From Magnolia sinica (Eukaryota > Streptophyta > Magnoliopsida > Magnoliales > Magnoliaceae), in NCBI RefSeq assembly GCF_029962835.1, contig NC_080588.1:61032001-61096000 (forward strand): a DNA stretch of 64,000 bases. The letters run 5' to 3'. The position numbers and the translations under genes were made by a program. The notes beneath the pieces are model-generated. The model did no database searches and had not been told where the DNA came from. It was given only the letters and a program-made list of their open reading frames with translations. Below, piece after piece: positions 23,831 through 35,578 of the stretch (position 1 is its first letter; every line of letters begins with the position of its first letter).

Positions 23831-24446
23831 AAAATCTGAAAACGGTTTAAGAAAATATTAAATAGGATAAACCTTACCATATTCTATTTCGATAAAGGTC
23901 GCTATTCCTCTTTTCCAAATATTGAATTACTGCCTCTTACCATGCACTATTACAATGCACCATATATAACAAGATACTACTGCACAGTCAACATTCCATA
24001 AATTTCGAGTTAATTTCATTAAGATATAATTCGAATCAAAGTTCAAATTGAATAACAACTACTTTTTTAATTATTAAAATACCTAAGTTTACAAAATACA
24101 TATGCATACATTTTCATTTTACAAAACTAAACTATATCAGCTTTCCTTAAATGTTATTCATTACTTGGAGTAATTAAGTAAAGTTGAAATTATCAAGTAT
24201 ATGAAAATTTGAATCAACTTCATGCTAGATATATGGATGTAGTTGATCGATGGAAGGAAACAGTACTTGTGATTGACACTAAGAAGGAGAGAGTTGTGGT
24301 TGAATCTGTGCTTCCAGTATATAGTATGTGATCATAGGGAGTGGCCTGACATTATTGTATCCATAACATTATGTACAAGTAAATATTAAGTTCATCAGAA
24401 AATTTTAATCTCACTATAAAATAAATTTTCATTACTCTAATGGTAA
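23831..24446. other. MULE interior, no gene seen
   Basis: AT-rich. A short plus-strand frame near 24180-24330 with VDRWKETVLVIDTKKERVVV is coding-like but has no recognised family and no clear exon borders. Confidence 0.35.
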
Positions 24447-26741
24447 TCAAAATGCTACCTGAGCAAATGGAGATTGAACATTAGAGCGTACTAATGTGAA
24501 CTGTTTATTGGGATGAACTGCATTTGGTGTATCTCTCTGCTCTTTTTGTCGACGTCTCTTCGATTTTCCTTTCTCTAAGCTACTCTTAATTCTACATCTA
24601 CCACAACAATTCTCTTTTCTTTTAATTTCATTAGTTTTTTCTCTTACTTCAATGATTTCAGCGCCTTTTCTTTTGATACAATAACTTTCCATTGCTTTCT
24701 CATGAGCTTCTTTTTTAATTTTAATAATTTCACTTCTTTGTTGTACATCATTAACTTCGAATTTTACCCGATAAGCTTGAACGCCTTTTTCATTACTTAG
24801 GCTTTCAACATGTGATGAGGGTTCTTTTTCGTTCTTTTTTTCTTTTAGAATCCTTTTTAAATCTTGCAACATTCATTCTAAATGCTTGGAAGTACATTCA
24901 AATGCTTCTTCACTTTCACAACCCATTGTTGCCAATTTCATAAAATTGCAAAGTAAACTATTGTAATGCCGACATTGTGATTTCTTGCTTTTGTCATTAG
25001 AATCACATCTACTACTTAATGAGGGGAATGAAATTGAAGCAGTTTCTCGAGTCCACCTTTTCAAGACGTACTTAGCCGGGATATTTATGAGTGTATGATT
25101 CGTAGCTTTGAATGCATGGGAACACAAAATACCCATGAATTTAAACTTTTTACAGCTGCAAGTGATGGGCTCATCCATTGAGTTAACGGTAACAATGTGA
25201 AGACTCTTATTTCTTCTATTTAAAACTTTATATTTTCTGACTGTACCGGACTCATCTACTTTTTTCACTATTTGATCAAGGCTATCATCAAATTCTAATT
25301 GAAATAATTTGAAAATGGTCGGTGTATATACACTAGCTGCGTGCTTCAGGATACTAACAAGAAAAGTCATAATTGGTGAACTTTGGGTCATTTTGAAATT
25401 GACTTCTAATTCTACATTTTGTCTGTCATCCACCAAGCGTTCGAAATTTTCAAAAAATCTGATTATATTTTGGCCATGATGCAAGTATTTCTTCAAATTC
25501 TTATTTAAACTTTCACAACGTTGGGTGTTCTTCATATCTGCATAAAAACTGTTCTTTCCATATACTAATGCCCACTTCTCTTTTTCATTGAATTACTGTT
25601 ATAACCATATATTATCTGTGAGATTATATTTCATGATTATTCTTTTCCACACTTGAAGAAATTCATGTTCCTCATCAAATCATATACACATCTACTAAAA
25701 TCATTGCCAAACGACTTAAAAGAACAAAATAAATGACTTAGATGTTTGCAAGCGTTCTGAAACATATGTCATACACAAATACGGTGAACCGTTCTAGGTA
25801 ACTCTGTCTTGATGGCATTTGACATAGCCTTATCCTGATCTGTGAGAATGTTTTGGAGTTTTTTTCTACACATTGCATCACAGAATGTTCTAAACAACCA
25901 TCTCAAAGAATCGATTGTTTCATTGTAGAGGAGTGCAGCCCTAAAGATAACTGTCTGTCTATGATGATTAACACCGATGAATGGTGCAAATGGTCGTCCA
26001 TACTCGTTTATTTTATATGTCGTGTCAAAGCAAATCACATCTCCAAAACGTTCATAATCTAAAATCATTCTTCCATTTGCCCAAAAAATATTGGTGATAC
26101 AATCTTCAGCATCAAATTGAATACAATAAAAGAACATTAAATCTTCAGCTTACTTTCTTTTGAAAAATATCTAAAGACCTTCGTCATCAAATTTCTTCAT
26201 TACTTTTACCCTTTTCGTCTGTAAATAACTTTCTTGTAATCTACCAAATTATATCTAACATTCTGTTGACCACCGGCTTATTTAGTCATGAAATCATATA
26301 TCACTTTAGGCTTTATACCTGCATTATCACAGTCATCGGCAACTACTTCTTAAGTAAATTTTCGTTGTAATCTCAACAAATGAGCTTCTTCAGGAGATGC
26401 AAGAATATGATTATGATCAATTTGAAGATCAGTAACATGATATTTACGTCAACTACCAATCTAATTTTCATATGTGCCTCACAACCTGTTCTTGTTTCAT
26501 CCCGATGATGCTTCACATTAATATTACGTTTATCAAATGAACATTTACCTTCTTTGGAACAAACAAAATCTCTCATTTTCAATACACCCATCTTTTTGTG
26601 TTTATTTATACTGTGCTTCCGAACACTAAAACCGAATTTCCTTCCAAGATTATTGTAGAAATCATATGCATCTTTCTCTGTTTTAAACTCTATACTAATT
26701 TCTGGATTCAGTACCTTCACATCCATGTTTGGATCATCCAT
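24447..26741 (-). pseudogene. FAR1/MuDR-type MULE transposase, decayed
   Basis: Minus-strand gene, start ATG at 26741. The N-terminal FAR1-type zinc-binding domain (26741 to about 26450) reads FKTEKDAYDFYNNLGRKFGF, with DFVCSKEGKC and TGCEAHMKIRLV. The central MULE transposase domain (26137-25540) has NIFWANGRMILDYERFGDVI, CFDTTYKINEYGRPFAPF and ILTDQDKAMSNAI, so the two Asp positions of DDE are visible. The C-terminal SWIM zinc finger CSCKKFKFMGILCSH is near 25150-25100, followed by a basic coiled tail. Breaks include a frame change near 26450, stops between 26350 and 26160, TGA at 25769-25771 where WHMFQ would be expected, stops near 25590, and TGA at 24870-24872. FAR1 proteins descend from MULE transposases. 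Here the TIRs make it the element's own enzyme. Confidence 0.85.
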
Positions 26742-26897
26742 ACCAACTTTTACTTCTAAGTTGACATCTATATCATGTCATGAATGATGTATAAAATCCA
26801 CTAGGCATAGTATGCAAGAAGCCATAAAAGCTCCATTTTCCATTAACGTATAATGTTAAGAGAAATTTAACATGAGACTATGATTAAAATAAAAAAG

Positions 26898-26956
<59 letters not shown>
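26898..26956. repeat. (TA)n microsatellite
   Basis: Uninterrupted TA dinucleotides for about 58 bases. Confidence 0.95.
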
Positions 26957-26957
<1 letters not shown>

Positions 26958-27311
26958 CCCGGGCCGTATCAAATGGGCCGAATCAATTGGGCCGAGTCTA
27001 ATACACCATGCAGTCACCATTAAGAGCAATTGATGAAAATCATCCCCAAATCCTATATAATCTGTGGGCCACTGGAGTTTTGAATAGCCTAATGAATGCC
27101 CTAGAATGATCAATCAAAGTGGGCCCGACAAAGTACCAGTATGGCTGTCCATCTCTAGGTAGGTCTTGGTGGGGGTAGTACCCAATTCACACCTCCTACG
27201 GGATCCACCAATGGTTTGAATGGCAAATAGCCATTTAGACCGTAGGGAGCTTTCAATGATGATTGTTTGGTACCACCATTATTATCCAATTAAGATCCAT
27301 ATCTATATTTT
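26957..27311. other. MULE interior next to the right TIR
   Basis: GGGCC-rich fold-back-like sequence, including TGGGCCGAATCAATTGGGCC. No frame and no second arm found. Confidence 0.4.
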
Positions 27312-27810
27312 TCGGCACAAGAGGAGTAAGATCCGCAAGGAACACCGTTATATATGTGTCTAATCCATGCTACCGGCCATTTATTTCACAAATGGACCAC
27401 ACCACGTGAAATAGAGGAATTGAACATAGATCGTTGAAATCTTCTTAGGGCCATAAAAGTTTTGGATCAAGCTAATATATGTGTTTACCCTTCATCCATC
27501 TTTGTGTGACCTTATGAACAGGTTGGATGACAGATGCACATCCATGTGAGCTCTTATCCAATTTCATCTTTCAATTGTAGGCGTCATTCTTTCATTTGTT
27601 TCTGTGGTGTGGTCCATTTGAGCTATGGATATGCTTCATTTTTTGTCTAATGCCCTAAAATGAATTAGTAAAACGGATGGACATCGTGGATCAAACACAT
27701 AAATTATGGTGGGCCATACATATTTAATAAAATACAATTCTTGTCCGATTAGTAGCATTACATCCGATTTTGGAGTAATTAAAATGGTAATTTCCTTCTC
27801 TATCAAACAC
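27312..27810 (-). repeat. Right MULE TIR, inner part
   Basis: Reverse complement of about 1418-1898. It stops exactly where the solo LTR starts. Its last 111 bases (27700-27810) recur at 31451-31561. Confidence 0.8.
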
Positions 27811-30800
27811 TGTCGGCACAACCCGAGACTTGTACCCTAGCGACTGCGCCATCGCTGCAGTTCTGATGCCGCATCTCGCGCGCTGAGGCGATACCCAGGT
27901 CAGGAGATGTGGGCTCGCGTTCAGTTAGAGAAAACACAGCGCATTGTAAAACCCAAGAGAATCTCTACAACATGTCATATCAATCAATCAATCAATCCCA
28001 TCAACGGTGAAGTACATGTCAAGTACACATCACCTCACACCCCTCCCCAAGCAACTCCATAAGTCAAAAAGTTCTTACACACCCCATACCCTTCTTACAC
28101 CATCTATCTCTAAAGTCAAAAAGTTCTTACATACCCATCACTCACCACATCCATCACTCATCTCTCTGTCTCATTTCTCAAACTCATTTCCAAGCAACCA
28201 AAGCACGTCCAAGCTCTCCCAAACCTCTCATGAAGGAGCTTTAGTGTGGCCCACTTCCTACCCTCTCATCTCCCATCTCAACCACCAAAACTCCATCCCT
28301 TCCATTAGAATCGAAGCTAAGGAGCAAAGGAAGCCAAGGGAGCAAGAAGAAGTAGACGGTGGGTGATCTTGGACCCACATTTGTATTTTTATTTTATGAT
28401 TGTAGGGCCACATATGGTGGGACCCACCTTGATGTATACTTGTATCCATGAGGGGCCCATAGTGGCGGGGGCCCTCCGTCATCTCCAATCTCTCTTCCCC
28501 CTTCTCTCTTTCTCTCTCTCCCTCTCTTTCCATGATCATGGCCCACCCATGATGTGTGTATTTTACCCAAGCCATCCAACTAGTGGGCCACCTTGATCCT
28601 TGTTTGGGGCCTGCATGACCGAACGGTCAAACAGGCCCGGATGAAAGGGAAACACAAATACTAGATTAATCCAATCAGGTTGGCCACGTCCATGTGGGAC
28701 CCGCCATGATGCCTATGTTGTATCCACACTGTCCAGCGTCCAAGGGCGCTGGACGTGGACTATAGTGAAGTGTGAACTGACGTGGGGTGTGGACTACAGT
28801 GAAGTGTGGACTGACGTGGGTGTACTAACAGTGAAGTGTGTGCTGACAGTGGGGTCCATGGGACCCATCCACGCCCTCCATCCCTTTCTATGGGCCACAC
28901 CATGGTGTATGTGTTTTATCCAAACTGTCCATTGCCCCTGGACGGTGGGACCCACATTCTGTGGGGCCCTCCTTGATGCATTTATCCACACCCAGATCCA
29001 TAGCTCAAGAGGTAGACTGGGTGAAAGATACCTCGTTTCAACGCTGAGGTCTTGGCATTGATTCCCTAGTAGGGTGGCTAACGGTGAAGTGTGATCGGAC
29101 AATGGGGTCCGTGGGACCCACCCTGTCCCACGCCATCCACCCATTGATGGGCCACACTGTGATGCATGTGGGGTTTCCACTATCCCTGGACGGTGGGACC
29201 CACCCCACGTGTGGGGCCACCTTGGTGTATGCATCTGTCCAGGCCATCCAGGCCTGGACGCTGTTGATATTAAATATAATATTAATATTATATTATGATA
29301 TAATATATTATTATAACTTTAATGTAGTGGTGGGGACCCTCCATTGCCCTTTTAATGCAGTAAAGCTGCACTAGCAGCAGCTATATAAAATATATGAAAT
29401 ATATTATATTATATACTTTATATATGTATAAGGGTGGGCCCTACGTGGGACCCACCTTTGCCTCCTTTAAGCAGTAGCAGCTGCATGTACACGGCAGCTA
29501 TACAACAGCCCTATTGCTGCTGTGTGCACGGCAGCAAGTGGACCCCACCGGTAGCTGCTGTTCACCGCGGCAAGTTCCGTAGGTCCCACCTGCTCATCCA
29601 CGCCGTCTATCTATGGGACCCACCATGATGCATGTGTTGTATCCATACCGTCCAACCACTTGTGAGATCATTTTATGGCATGAGAAAATGAGTGAGTCAG
29701 ATCCAAAGTTCAAGTGGATCCCACCATTTAACTAGTGGACAGTGACATCCACTGTTCAAACTTCTAAGGGCCATGGTAGTTTCCAATTAAGCTAATATTG
29801 TTTTCACTTCATTTATCTCTATGTTAACTTATGAATAGGTCGGATCTCAAATATACATAAGGGTGGGCCCGATTTGATATACATTTGGCCCATCGATTCG
29901 GCCCATTTGATCAGCCCATTCGATCGGCCCGATGCGAGGTATGTGAGGCCTATGAGCGAGGCTCAATGTAATGTATGTGCGGTCATTACATTGTGTATGA
30001 ATTCCTTATGTAGGCTACTCCTTAGGAACAATGTTGGTTAGATGTCCACATTGATGGATAATGATAGTTAGATGTCCTCATTTTGACCTCCCCTTAGGCC
30101 TTGTTAGGCCCATTCTCTTCATGGGTTAACCTAAATAAGTGGGCCCCATTCGCCGTATGTGATTGATCGATTCTAATTTTCAATTCCGATTTTTGATTTC
30201 GATTTTTTATTTCGATTATGGGTATGTGACAACATAGCATTATGATACATGTTCATACGCATCATCTACATGCTTATGATGAGATGAGTGATTGATCATA
30301 GCACATGCCATCAGGCAGATTGTTATGGACTCCCTGGTAAGAGGAGTTGTCCACATGAGCATGCAGTACGCGCATGTTTACTGTATTACTAGAAAGTGTG
30401 ATTCATGCATTCCGTATTGTTGACATGTGTACTGTGAGCCCTAGTGACATCAGGGCCATAGCCTCCACGGGCATATCGTGGTTGGAAGGATTGGATACCG
30501 AAAATCTTGTTCTACATGAGGTGCTATAGATATCTCTGGGTGAAAGTCCTTAAACCCTTATCGTACCAGGAGGTTACTCCAACGTTCAGACCAAGTGGGT
30601 GCATGAGTGCTAAGTGCCGATTACCAGAAGGCCGCGCTTTCCACTGTGTCGTGGTCGGTTAGTAGGGGGTGCGGCCTTACCTGCCCGAGAAGAGGGGGCA
30701 AAGCTAGACTGAGTTTGACCAGCTCGAGGAATGGGTCCATTATTGACGAGTCGGGACCGATATTAGCAGACGGATAGTGAGGTCTCTTCCACTCACCTTG

Positions 30801-31450
30801 TTGCACGCGATGAGTCGGCAATCTGGCTTAGAGTGTACTAGACCCCGGTGATATTTCATAATTGAGTTGTATTGATATGTGGACTTAGATGAGGATTGGT
30901 GTCTTGGTTTGCATCTCGCATCGCATGGCCTTGGTATAGCTGACATCATTCATATCTTACATCACATAGCCTTGGTACGACTGATAGTATTTATGGATTC
31001 ATCAGCATATTCCGCATTACTCTGATACTGTATAATTGTATTACTACCTTGCGCACACACTTTCACCACCCTCTAAGTTTTTCATAAGCTTATACACGAC
31101 CGTTGCGTGTAGGTGACATTGGATCACAACAATGCTGAGGCTAGAGCGCGTGGCAGATCATTTTGGAGCTTTTGTCTATCATCATTGTATTTCCCTTTAT
31201 GCACACTGTACTTATAAATTTTGATCATAGTGAAAATGTGATGGAGTTTTTGGTTGTTGTTTATGGGTTATGCCTTGGTTATGCTTATTACGAATCGAAC
31301 TAATGTTGAAAGTCCTCCTCGTAGCATCCTAGGATCGGAACCTGGCGAATGGGCACTGGGAGCCGAGAATGGGGTACTATGGAGACTGTCGGCGCCGAAT
31401 TCAACGATCAGGAATTTTGTGAGCCCGGCTTCCGAGTTCAGGGCGTGACA
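27811..31450 (+). mobile_element. Solo LTR of a Ty3/Gypsy chromovirus-like element (fossil)
   Basis: Begins TGTCGGCACAACCCGAG and ends TTCAGGGCGTGACA, the TG...CA form with the GGGCGTGACA end usual for Tekay/del-type LTRs. A segment near 31070 with CTCTAAGTTT and AGCTTATACACGACCGT is also typical of that group. There is no internal coding sequence and no second LTR. A usual 5-bp duplication is missing; instead it is flanked exactly by 111-bp direct repeats. The LTR contains a SINE-like copy at 28991-29105 and fold-back-like GGGACCCACC tracts. Confidence 0.6.
28991..29105 (+). repeat. SINE family 2 copy inside the solo LTR
   Basis: CCAGATCCATAGCTCAAGAG and the GGTAGACTGGGTGAAAGATA body match the SINEs at 51618 and 53447. 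It carries A-box-like and degenerate B-box-like parts. Confidence 0.6.
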
Positions 31451-31757
31451 TAAATTATGGTGGGCCCTACATATTTAATGAAATACAATTCTTGTCCGAT
31501 TAGTAACATTACATCTGATTTTGGGGTAATTAAAATAGTAATTTCCTTCTCTATCAAACACCAATGAAAACTAACTTTACACTACCATTTACATTTACAA
31601 TAGAGAAACAAATGGGCCTTATAATCGGACCAATTTAATACTTAGATTTTGGCATACAAGCAAATAAGAAGAAGAAGAGCATTTTACTTACCACAAAAGT
31701 ACTTCCTTCCTAATTCCTTTGGAGAGAGAGAGAGAGCTTTCATTGTTTAGCCAAATG

Positions 31758-31789
<32 letters not shown>

Positions 31790-31825
31790 TGTGAAGAAGT
31801 GTGGAGAGGATTAAGGAAGAAGCAA

Positions 31826-31874
<49 letters not shown>

Positions 31875-32184
31875 TGAAGAAGTGTAGAGAGGATTGAGGA
31901 AGAAGCAATGAGTGAGAGTGGGAGGGAGAGAGAGAGAGATGTGAAGAAGTGTGGAGAGGAGGGATGCAGAAGCAACGAGTGGAGTCCGAATCCTTGGGTT
32001 TTTTCTTCTCGTTTTCTTTTTCTGTTTTTTTTTTCCTTTGGGTTTTTTTTTATATAATAGTTTCGAGTCCGATTTTTTCTTTTAGTTTTTTTTTTTTTTT
32101 TTTTTAAGTGAGTGGTGACGTGGACCAATGAGGATTAGGCAATCAGGGAATCCCTATTTACCGAATAACAGAGGATCCGAACTC
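31451..32184 (-). repeat. Right MULE TIR, outer part
   Basis: Reverse complement of 761-1520. It carries GA tracts, the inward donor (GTAAGT, minus, 31686-31691), A/T homopolymers at 32030-32105 and the terminus GAACTC at 32184. The (AC)n of the left arm is absent. Confidence 0.8.
31686..31790 (-). promoter_or_regulatory. Right TIR leader and splice donor, directed inward
   Basis: Mirror of 1140-1282: a CT-rich leader (minus strand), then TACTTTTGTG and GTAAGT. It faces the transposase gene. Inferred to be its promoter and first intron. Confidence 0.4.
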
Positions 32185-32193
32185 TTGGAAATC

Positions 32194-32508
32194 TGATTAA
32201 AATTGAAAGCTTGCGTACACCGCACAAAGATGCAGGCCCATCATATAAAACCCTTTGGTAGTGTCGGTTCATGTACATAAGGTGAGTGTATCTAAAATGA
32301 GGATGTTGAGATGAATGAGTGTCAGATGAGAAAAGATTTTATTAAAAACGAACCCATTTGAGGAAACTAAGTGGGTGATGAGGGAATGTAGACTTAGATC
32401 ATTTAATCGCAATTGAGATCAGAAGTCCTAATGATTAAGACTACTAATTTTATCTATGTTTGGTCATCTTATTGTATGCTATTTGGTCAAAATTTAGAGT
32501 AGGATAAG
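32194..32508. other. Intergenic flank of the MULE
   Basis: No gene seen. Bases 32418-32463 (AGAAGTCCTAATGATTAAGA and on to TATCTATGTTTGG) resemble 707-754 on the other side of the MULE. Confidence 0.5.
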
Positions 32509-32518
32509 ACTCATAATT

Positions 32519-33080
32519 AGGAGTGTACATCGAGTCGAACCGAGTCGAGCTGGCCTCAGCTCGGCCACCAGCTCGAACTCGGCTCAGCTCGGTCCTCGAG
32601 CCTGACTGACCAGCTTGGCTCGGTTTGGTCAGTAGCTCGGGCCGAGTTCGCCATTGAGGCATTTTCACAAACACCTAAACTGCACCTTCCTAATCTCACT
32701 GTATTTGAGATAGTAGCAATGATTTGATAAGTATTTTATCAAATACCTTCTAAGTAACATAAAAAAAAAAAAAAAAAGGATGTTGGTTTCATATACATAC
32801 CTTCCTTGCCACCAGCCACACTTCTTTGAGTCATTTCATCAAACACTTGGTGAGCAACATCAATATCAAAGTAACCGAGTCACTGAACTGGTTTGATCCG
32901 AGTTCAATTCGAGCTGGGTTCGATCCGAGTCGAGTCGAGCTGGGGCCAGCTTGAACTCATTTTCAAGCTCAAAAAATGAGCTTGACTCGGCTCGAACTCA
33001 GCTTTGAACCGAGTCGAATCAAGCTTTTTTTAGTCAAGTCGAGCGAGCTAACTAAGCTAGCTCTGTTCGTGTACACCCCT
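32519..33080. mobile_element. MITE with 10-bp target duplication (Mutator-type size)
   Basis: Ends AGGAGTGTAC and GTACACCCCT are inverted at 9 of 10 bases. ACTCATAATT flanks both sides (32509-32518 and 33081-33090), a perfect 10-bp duplication. The sub-terminal regions are full of GAGTCGAGC/GCTCGGCTC motifs in inverted arrangement. No coding capacity. Confidence 0.8.
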
Positions 33081-33090
33081 ACTCATAATT

Positions 33091-33354
33091 AAAAGCCCAT
33101 GTATAATGGGCAAAGGTACAAGTCCATATTGTTGAGAAACCACGTGCATTTTCCTTATACGTGCAATTCAATGAGATTAACAAAATGAAATATTAATTGA
33201 TAATAATTATTTTCACCATTAGGAGTTAAATATTTCATAACAATAGGGTGTAAGAGAGATTTTTACATAGAAAACTTTCGATGTGAAAGGAAAAATTACA
33301 GGACATAGTTTGGCAAAATTCATTATAATAAAGATAAGGGAAACATAACTTTTC
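33091..33354. other. Intergenic, nothing recognised
   Basis: AT-rich sequence with no coding frame and no recognised repeat. Confidence 0.5.
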
Positions 33355-33466
33355 TTTAGCTCAGTGGTAGACCCTGAGGGGTTTTAACACGAGGTCTTGG
33401 GTTCGATACCCATAGGTGGTGAAATCTCACTATGGCGTGCATGGTGTGTGTGTAAAAAAAAAAAAA
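33355..33466 (+). repeat. tRNA-derived SINE (family 1)
   Basis: A box TAGCTCAGTGGTAGA at about 33357 and B box GGTTCGATACC at 33400-33410 are correctly spaced for an internal Pol III promoter. A CATAGGTGGTGAAATCTCAC body and TGTGTGTG plus A-tail follow. Related copies lie at 34000 (-), 38600 (-), 48684 (+) and 52030 (+). Confidence 0.8.
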
Positions 33467-33599
33467 CCTTCTCTTTAGCCTTTACTAAATGATATTAATC
33501 ATCAAGAAAATAACTTTTTTAAATTCTAAAAGGTGAATTACAAGAATAATGAAAAGAGTTTTCTCATGATTTTAGAAATAAGAACCTTTCTTCAATTCA

Positions 33600-33601
<2 letters not shown>

Positions 33602-33638
<37 letters not shown>
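33602..33638. repeat. (TA)n microsatellite
   Basis: About 37 bases of alternating TA. Confidence 0.95.
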
Positions 33639-33639
<1 letters not shown>

Positions 33640-33641
<2 letters not shown>

Positions 33642-33999
33642 GAAATCCTTATATATGATATCTTGTACCAACCATTTTCTTCTTTTTCTCTTTTTACCTT
33701 TCCACATAAGTGTTGCAAGAACTCCAGGGTAAAAAACTCTTTTTTCTTTCTTTTCATCCCACCAAAGGGTGGGCCCCACAACAACCGGTGCAGGACCACC
33801 TATGGCATTACACATGCTTTGCAATAATTCAAAAATTGAAGTGATAGATTGCAACATAAATTGTCCATGCAAGAAGAATCTCCATTTCTTAAATGGAAAA
33901 ACGAACCCGGTCAGAATGTGTCCTTGAAATAGAAGGTTGAATAAGGAAAAATACAGCAATGGCTTGATTTCAAAATGGAAAAAGATACAAATCTTGTAA
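33640..33999. other. Intergenic, nothing recognised
   Basis: A minus-strand frame of 120 codons crosses the TA tract and low-complexity DNA. It is not gene-like. Confidence 0.45.
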
Positions 34000-34137
34000 A
34001 AAAAAAAAAATATTTACACACGCACACACACCCCACACACTCACGCTTGTGGAATTTCACCACCTATGGGTACTCGAACCCTTGACCGGGAGGTGAAACT
34101 CCGGAGAGCCTATCACCCAAGGAAGAGTAAGGACCCA
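34000..34137 (-). repeat. tRNA-derived SINE (family 1), minus strand
   Basis: The reverse complement has GTCAAGGGTTCGAGTACCC (B box) and the CATAGGTGGTGAAATTCCAC body, then a GTGTG-rich end and A-tail. The A box is weak (TTGGGTGATAGGCTC). Confidence 0.75.
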
Positions 34138-34970
34138 AAAAAAATAAAATAAAATAAATAAATAAATCTTGTACCTCGTGTCTTTAATTCCAAGCCACGG
34201 GGCTATCATAGTTTTAGGTCCTAAGGTACCATACCAAGGTACATCAGGTCTTTGGTAGGTTGGAGTTTTGTTTACAGGACCTGCACCTAACTTTAGCAGA
34301 GCTTGGTACCTAAAATAGAGTATAAACAACAAAAGATATGAACTGATTATTGTAAAATGAACATAAAATTTTAATTATTATTCAAACAAAGACTTTTAAA
34401 ATGAAAATCATCAAAATTTATTTTCCAATACCCTTGAAAATCACTAGTAATTATTGTTGTAATTTTCTTTTCCCTTGGATTCTACGCATCCAAACATGCT
34501 GTACTTTGCTGACCTAATTCATGGCGACAAATTTTGTTCTTGGCACTTTCTCAGCTTAAGAATTTCTTGAGAGATTTTCAGATTTGACATATTTTCTCAT
34601 GCTTGCTGAAGTAAAAAAATTTAAAAATATTTATCATGAATTATTAAATAATTTTAAAAATTAAATATGAAAGTATAAAGTTAATTATTTTAACTTCTAA
34701 AGTAATTTTCTGTTAAAATCGCAATAGTTTCATGGAAAATTAGAAATTGCACCATTTTCAAAATCTCAAGTTATTATTGCATATTATCTGCGATAACTTC
34801 ATGGGATTTTCAAAATCCCAGTAATATTTGTTACGACAACCACGTTCCGATTCCATAATAATTAGATATATATATCTTGCACGAAATACTAATTTAAATG
34901 GCCCAACTTCAATCAATCCGGTCCGACTGTGACCAGGTGGAAGGTGGTGGACCCAACCTCGATCGATCCG
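34138..34970. other. Intergenic, nothing recognised
   Basis: AT-rich, with an AATAAATAAATAAA tract near 34145. No frame looks coding. Confidence 0.5.
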
Positions 34971-35578
34971 ACAAGAGCTTTACATGAGTCGAGTTAATTC
35001 AGTCAGCTCTCTCAACTCAACTCGAAAAAGCCCGACTTGCCTCTATATGAAACTAAATTCAGACAAACTCGAGTTGATTTTTAGAGCTTAAAAAAATTCC
35101 AAGGAAAGTTTGAACTTGACTCGACTCAAACCTCAACTTGGAACGAATCGGCTCGGTGACTCGGATAGTTTGCTCGCCAATTGTTTGATAAGATAACTCA
35201 ACAAAGTATTGTTTCTTGAAGTAGCATTATGAATTCTCGAAATAACCATTTAAGGGAAGACTGCAGAAACAAATCACTGTTCAAAAAGAAAAATTCCTTT
35301 GCATCATAAAACTATCCTTATATTCTGACTTTGATGTTGTTCACCAAGTATATGATGAAATGTCTGCAAAGTGTTATTATTGTTTTATATTTATAAAAGA
35401 TTAAAAATCATTTTATGTATCTGAGAAGATGTTGCATAAGCTCAAACTCAGCTTGAATTGGCTGAGCTGCTAACTGAACTAAGCCAAGCTAGCCGATTAT
35501 GCTCAAGGACATAGCCGAGTTGGGTCCAAGCTAAACTCGTGTACAGAACGACTTAGTTAAACTCGTGTACAACCCTGT
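34971..35578. repeat. Degenerate relative of the 32519 MITE
   Basis: Shares ACTCGAGTTG and GAGTCGAGT-type motifs, CACCAAGTATATGATGAAAT, and an end ACTCGTGTACAACCCT. The left end is not clear and no target duplication was found. Confidence 0.4.

Larger units (their letters stand above)
761..32184. mobile_element. Composite Mutator-like element (MULE) with ULP1 and FAR1-type transposase genes
   Basis: Left end 761 (GAGTCTGGATCCTCTGTTAT) and right end 32184 are inverted copies and stay alignable for about 1.1 kb. Flanks are TTGGAAATT (752-760) and TTGGAAATC (32185-32193), an 8/9 match and the 9-bp size expected for Mutator. Inside are a plus-strand plant-mobile-domain/ULP1 gene and a minus-strand MuDR/FAR1 transposase gene, both broken. 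Without later insertions the element would be near 12 kb. Plant MULEs carrying ULP1-like genes (Kaonashi-type in Arabidopsis, CUMULE in melon) are established. Non-autonomous now, because the transposase reading frame is disrupted. Confidence 0.8.

Noticed and set aside
24447-26741. A host FAR1-related transcription factor gene
   Set aside because: The reading is broken many times and it lies within a MULE bounded by TIRs, so it is better taken as the element's own decayed transposase.
28007-29374. Several frames of 100-146 codons on both strands
   Set aside because: GGGACCCACC-rich repeat sequence inside the solo LTR. The frames overlap on both strands and have no domain.
33355-33466. Possible tRNA gene (A and B boxes at good spacing)
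   Set aside because: No cloverleaf arms pair, it has a long 3' body and A-tail, and four similar copies exist. It is a SINE.
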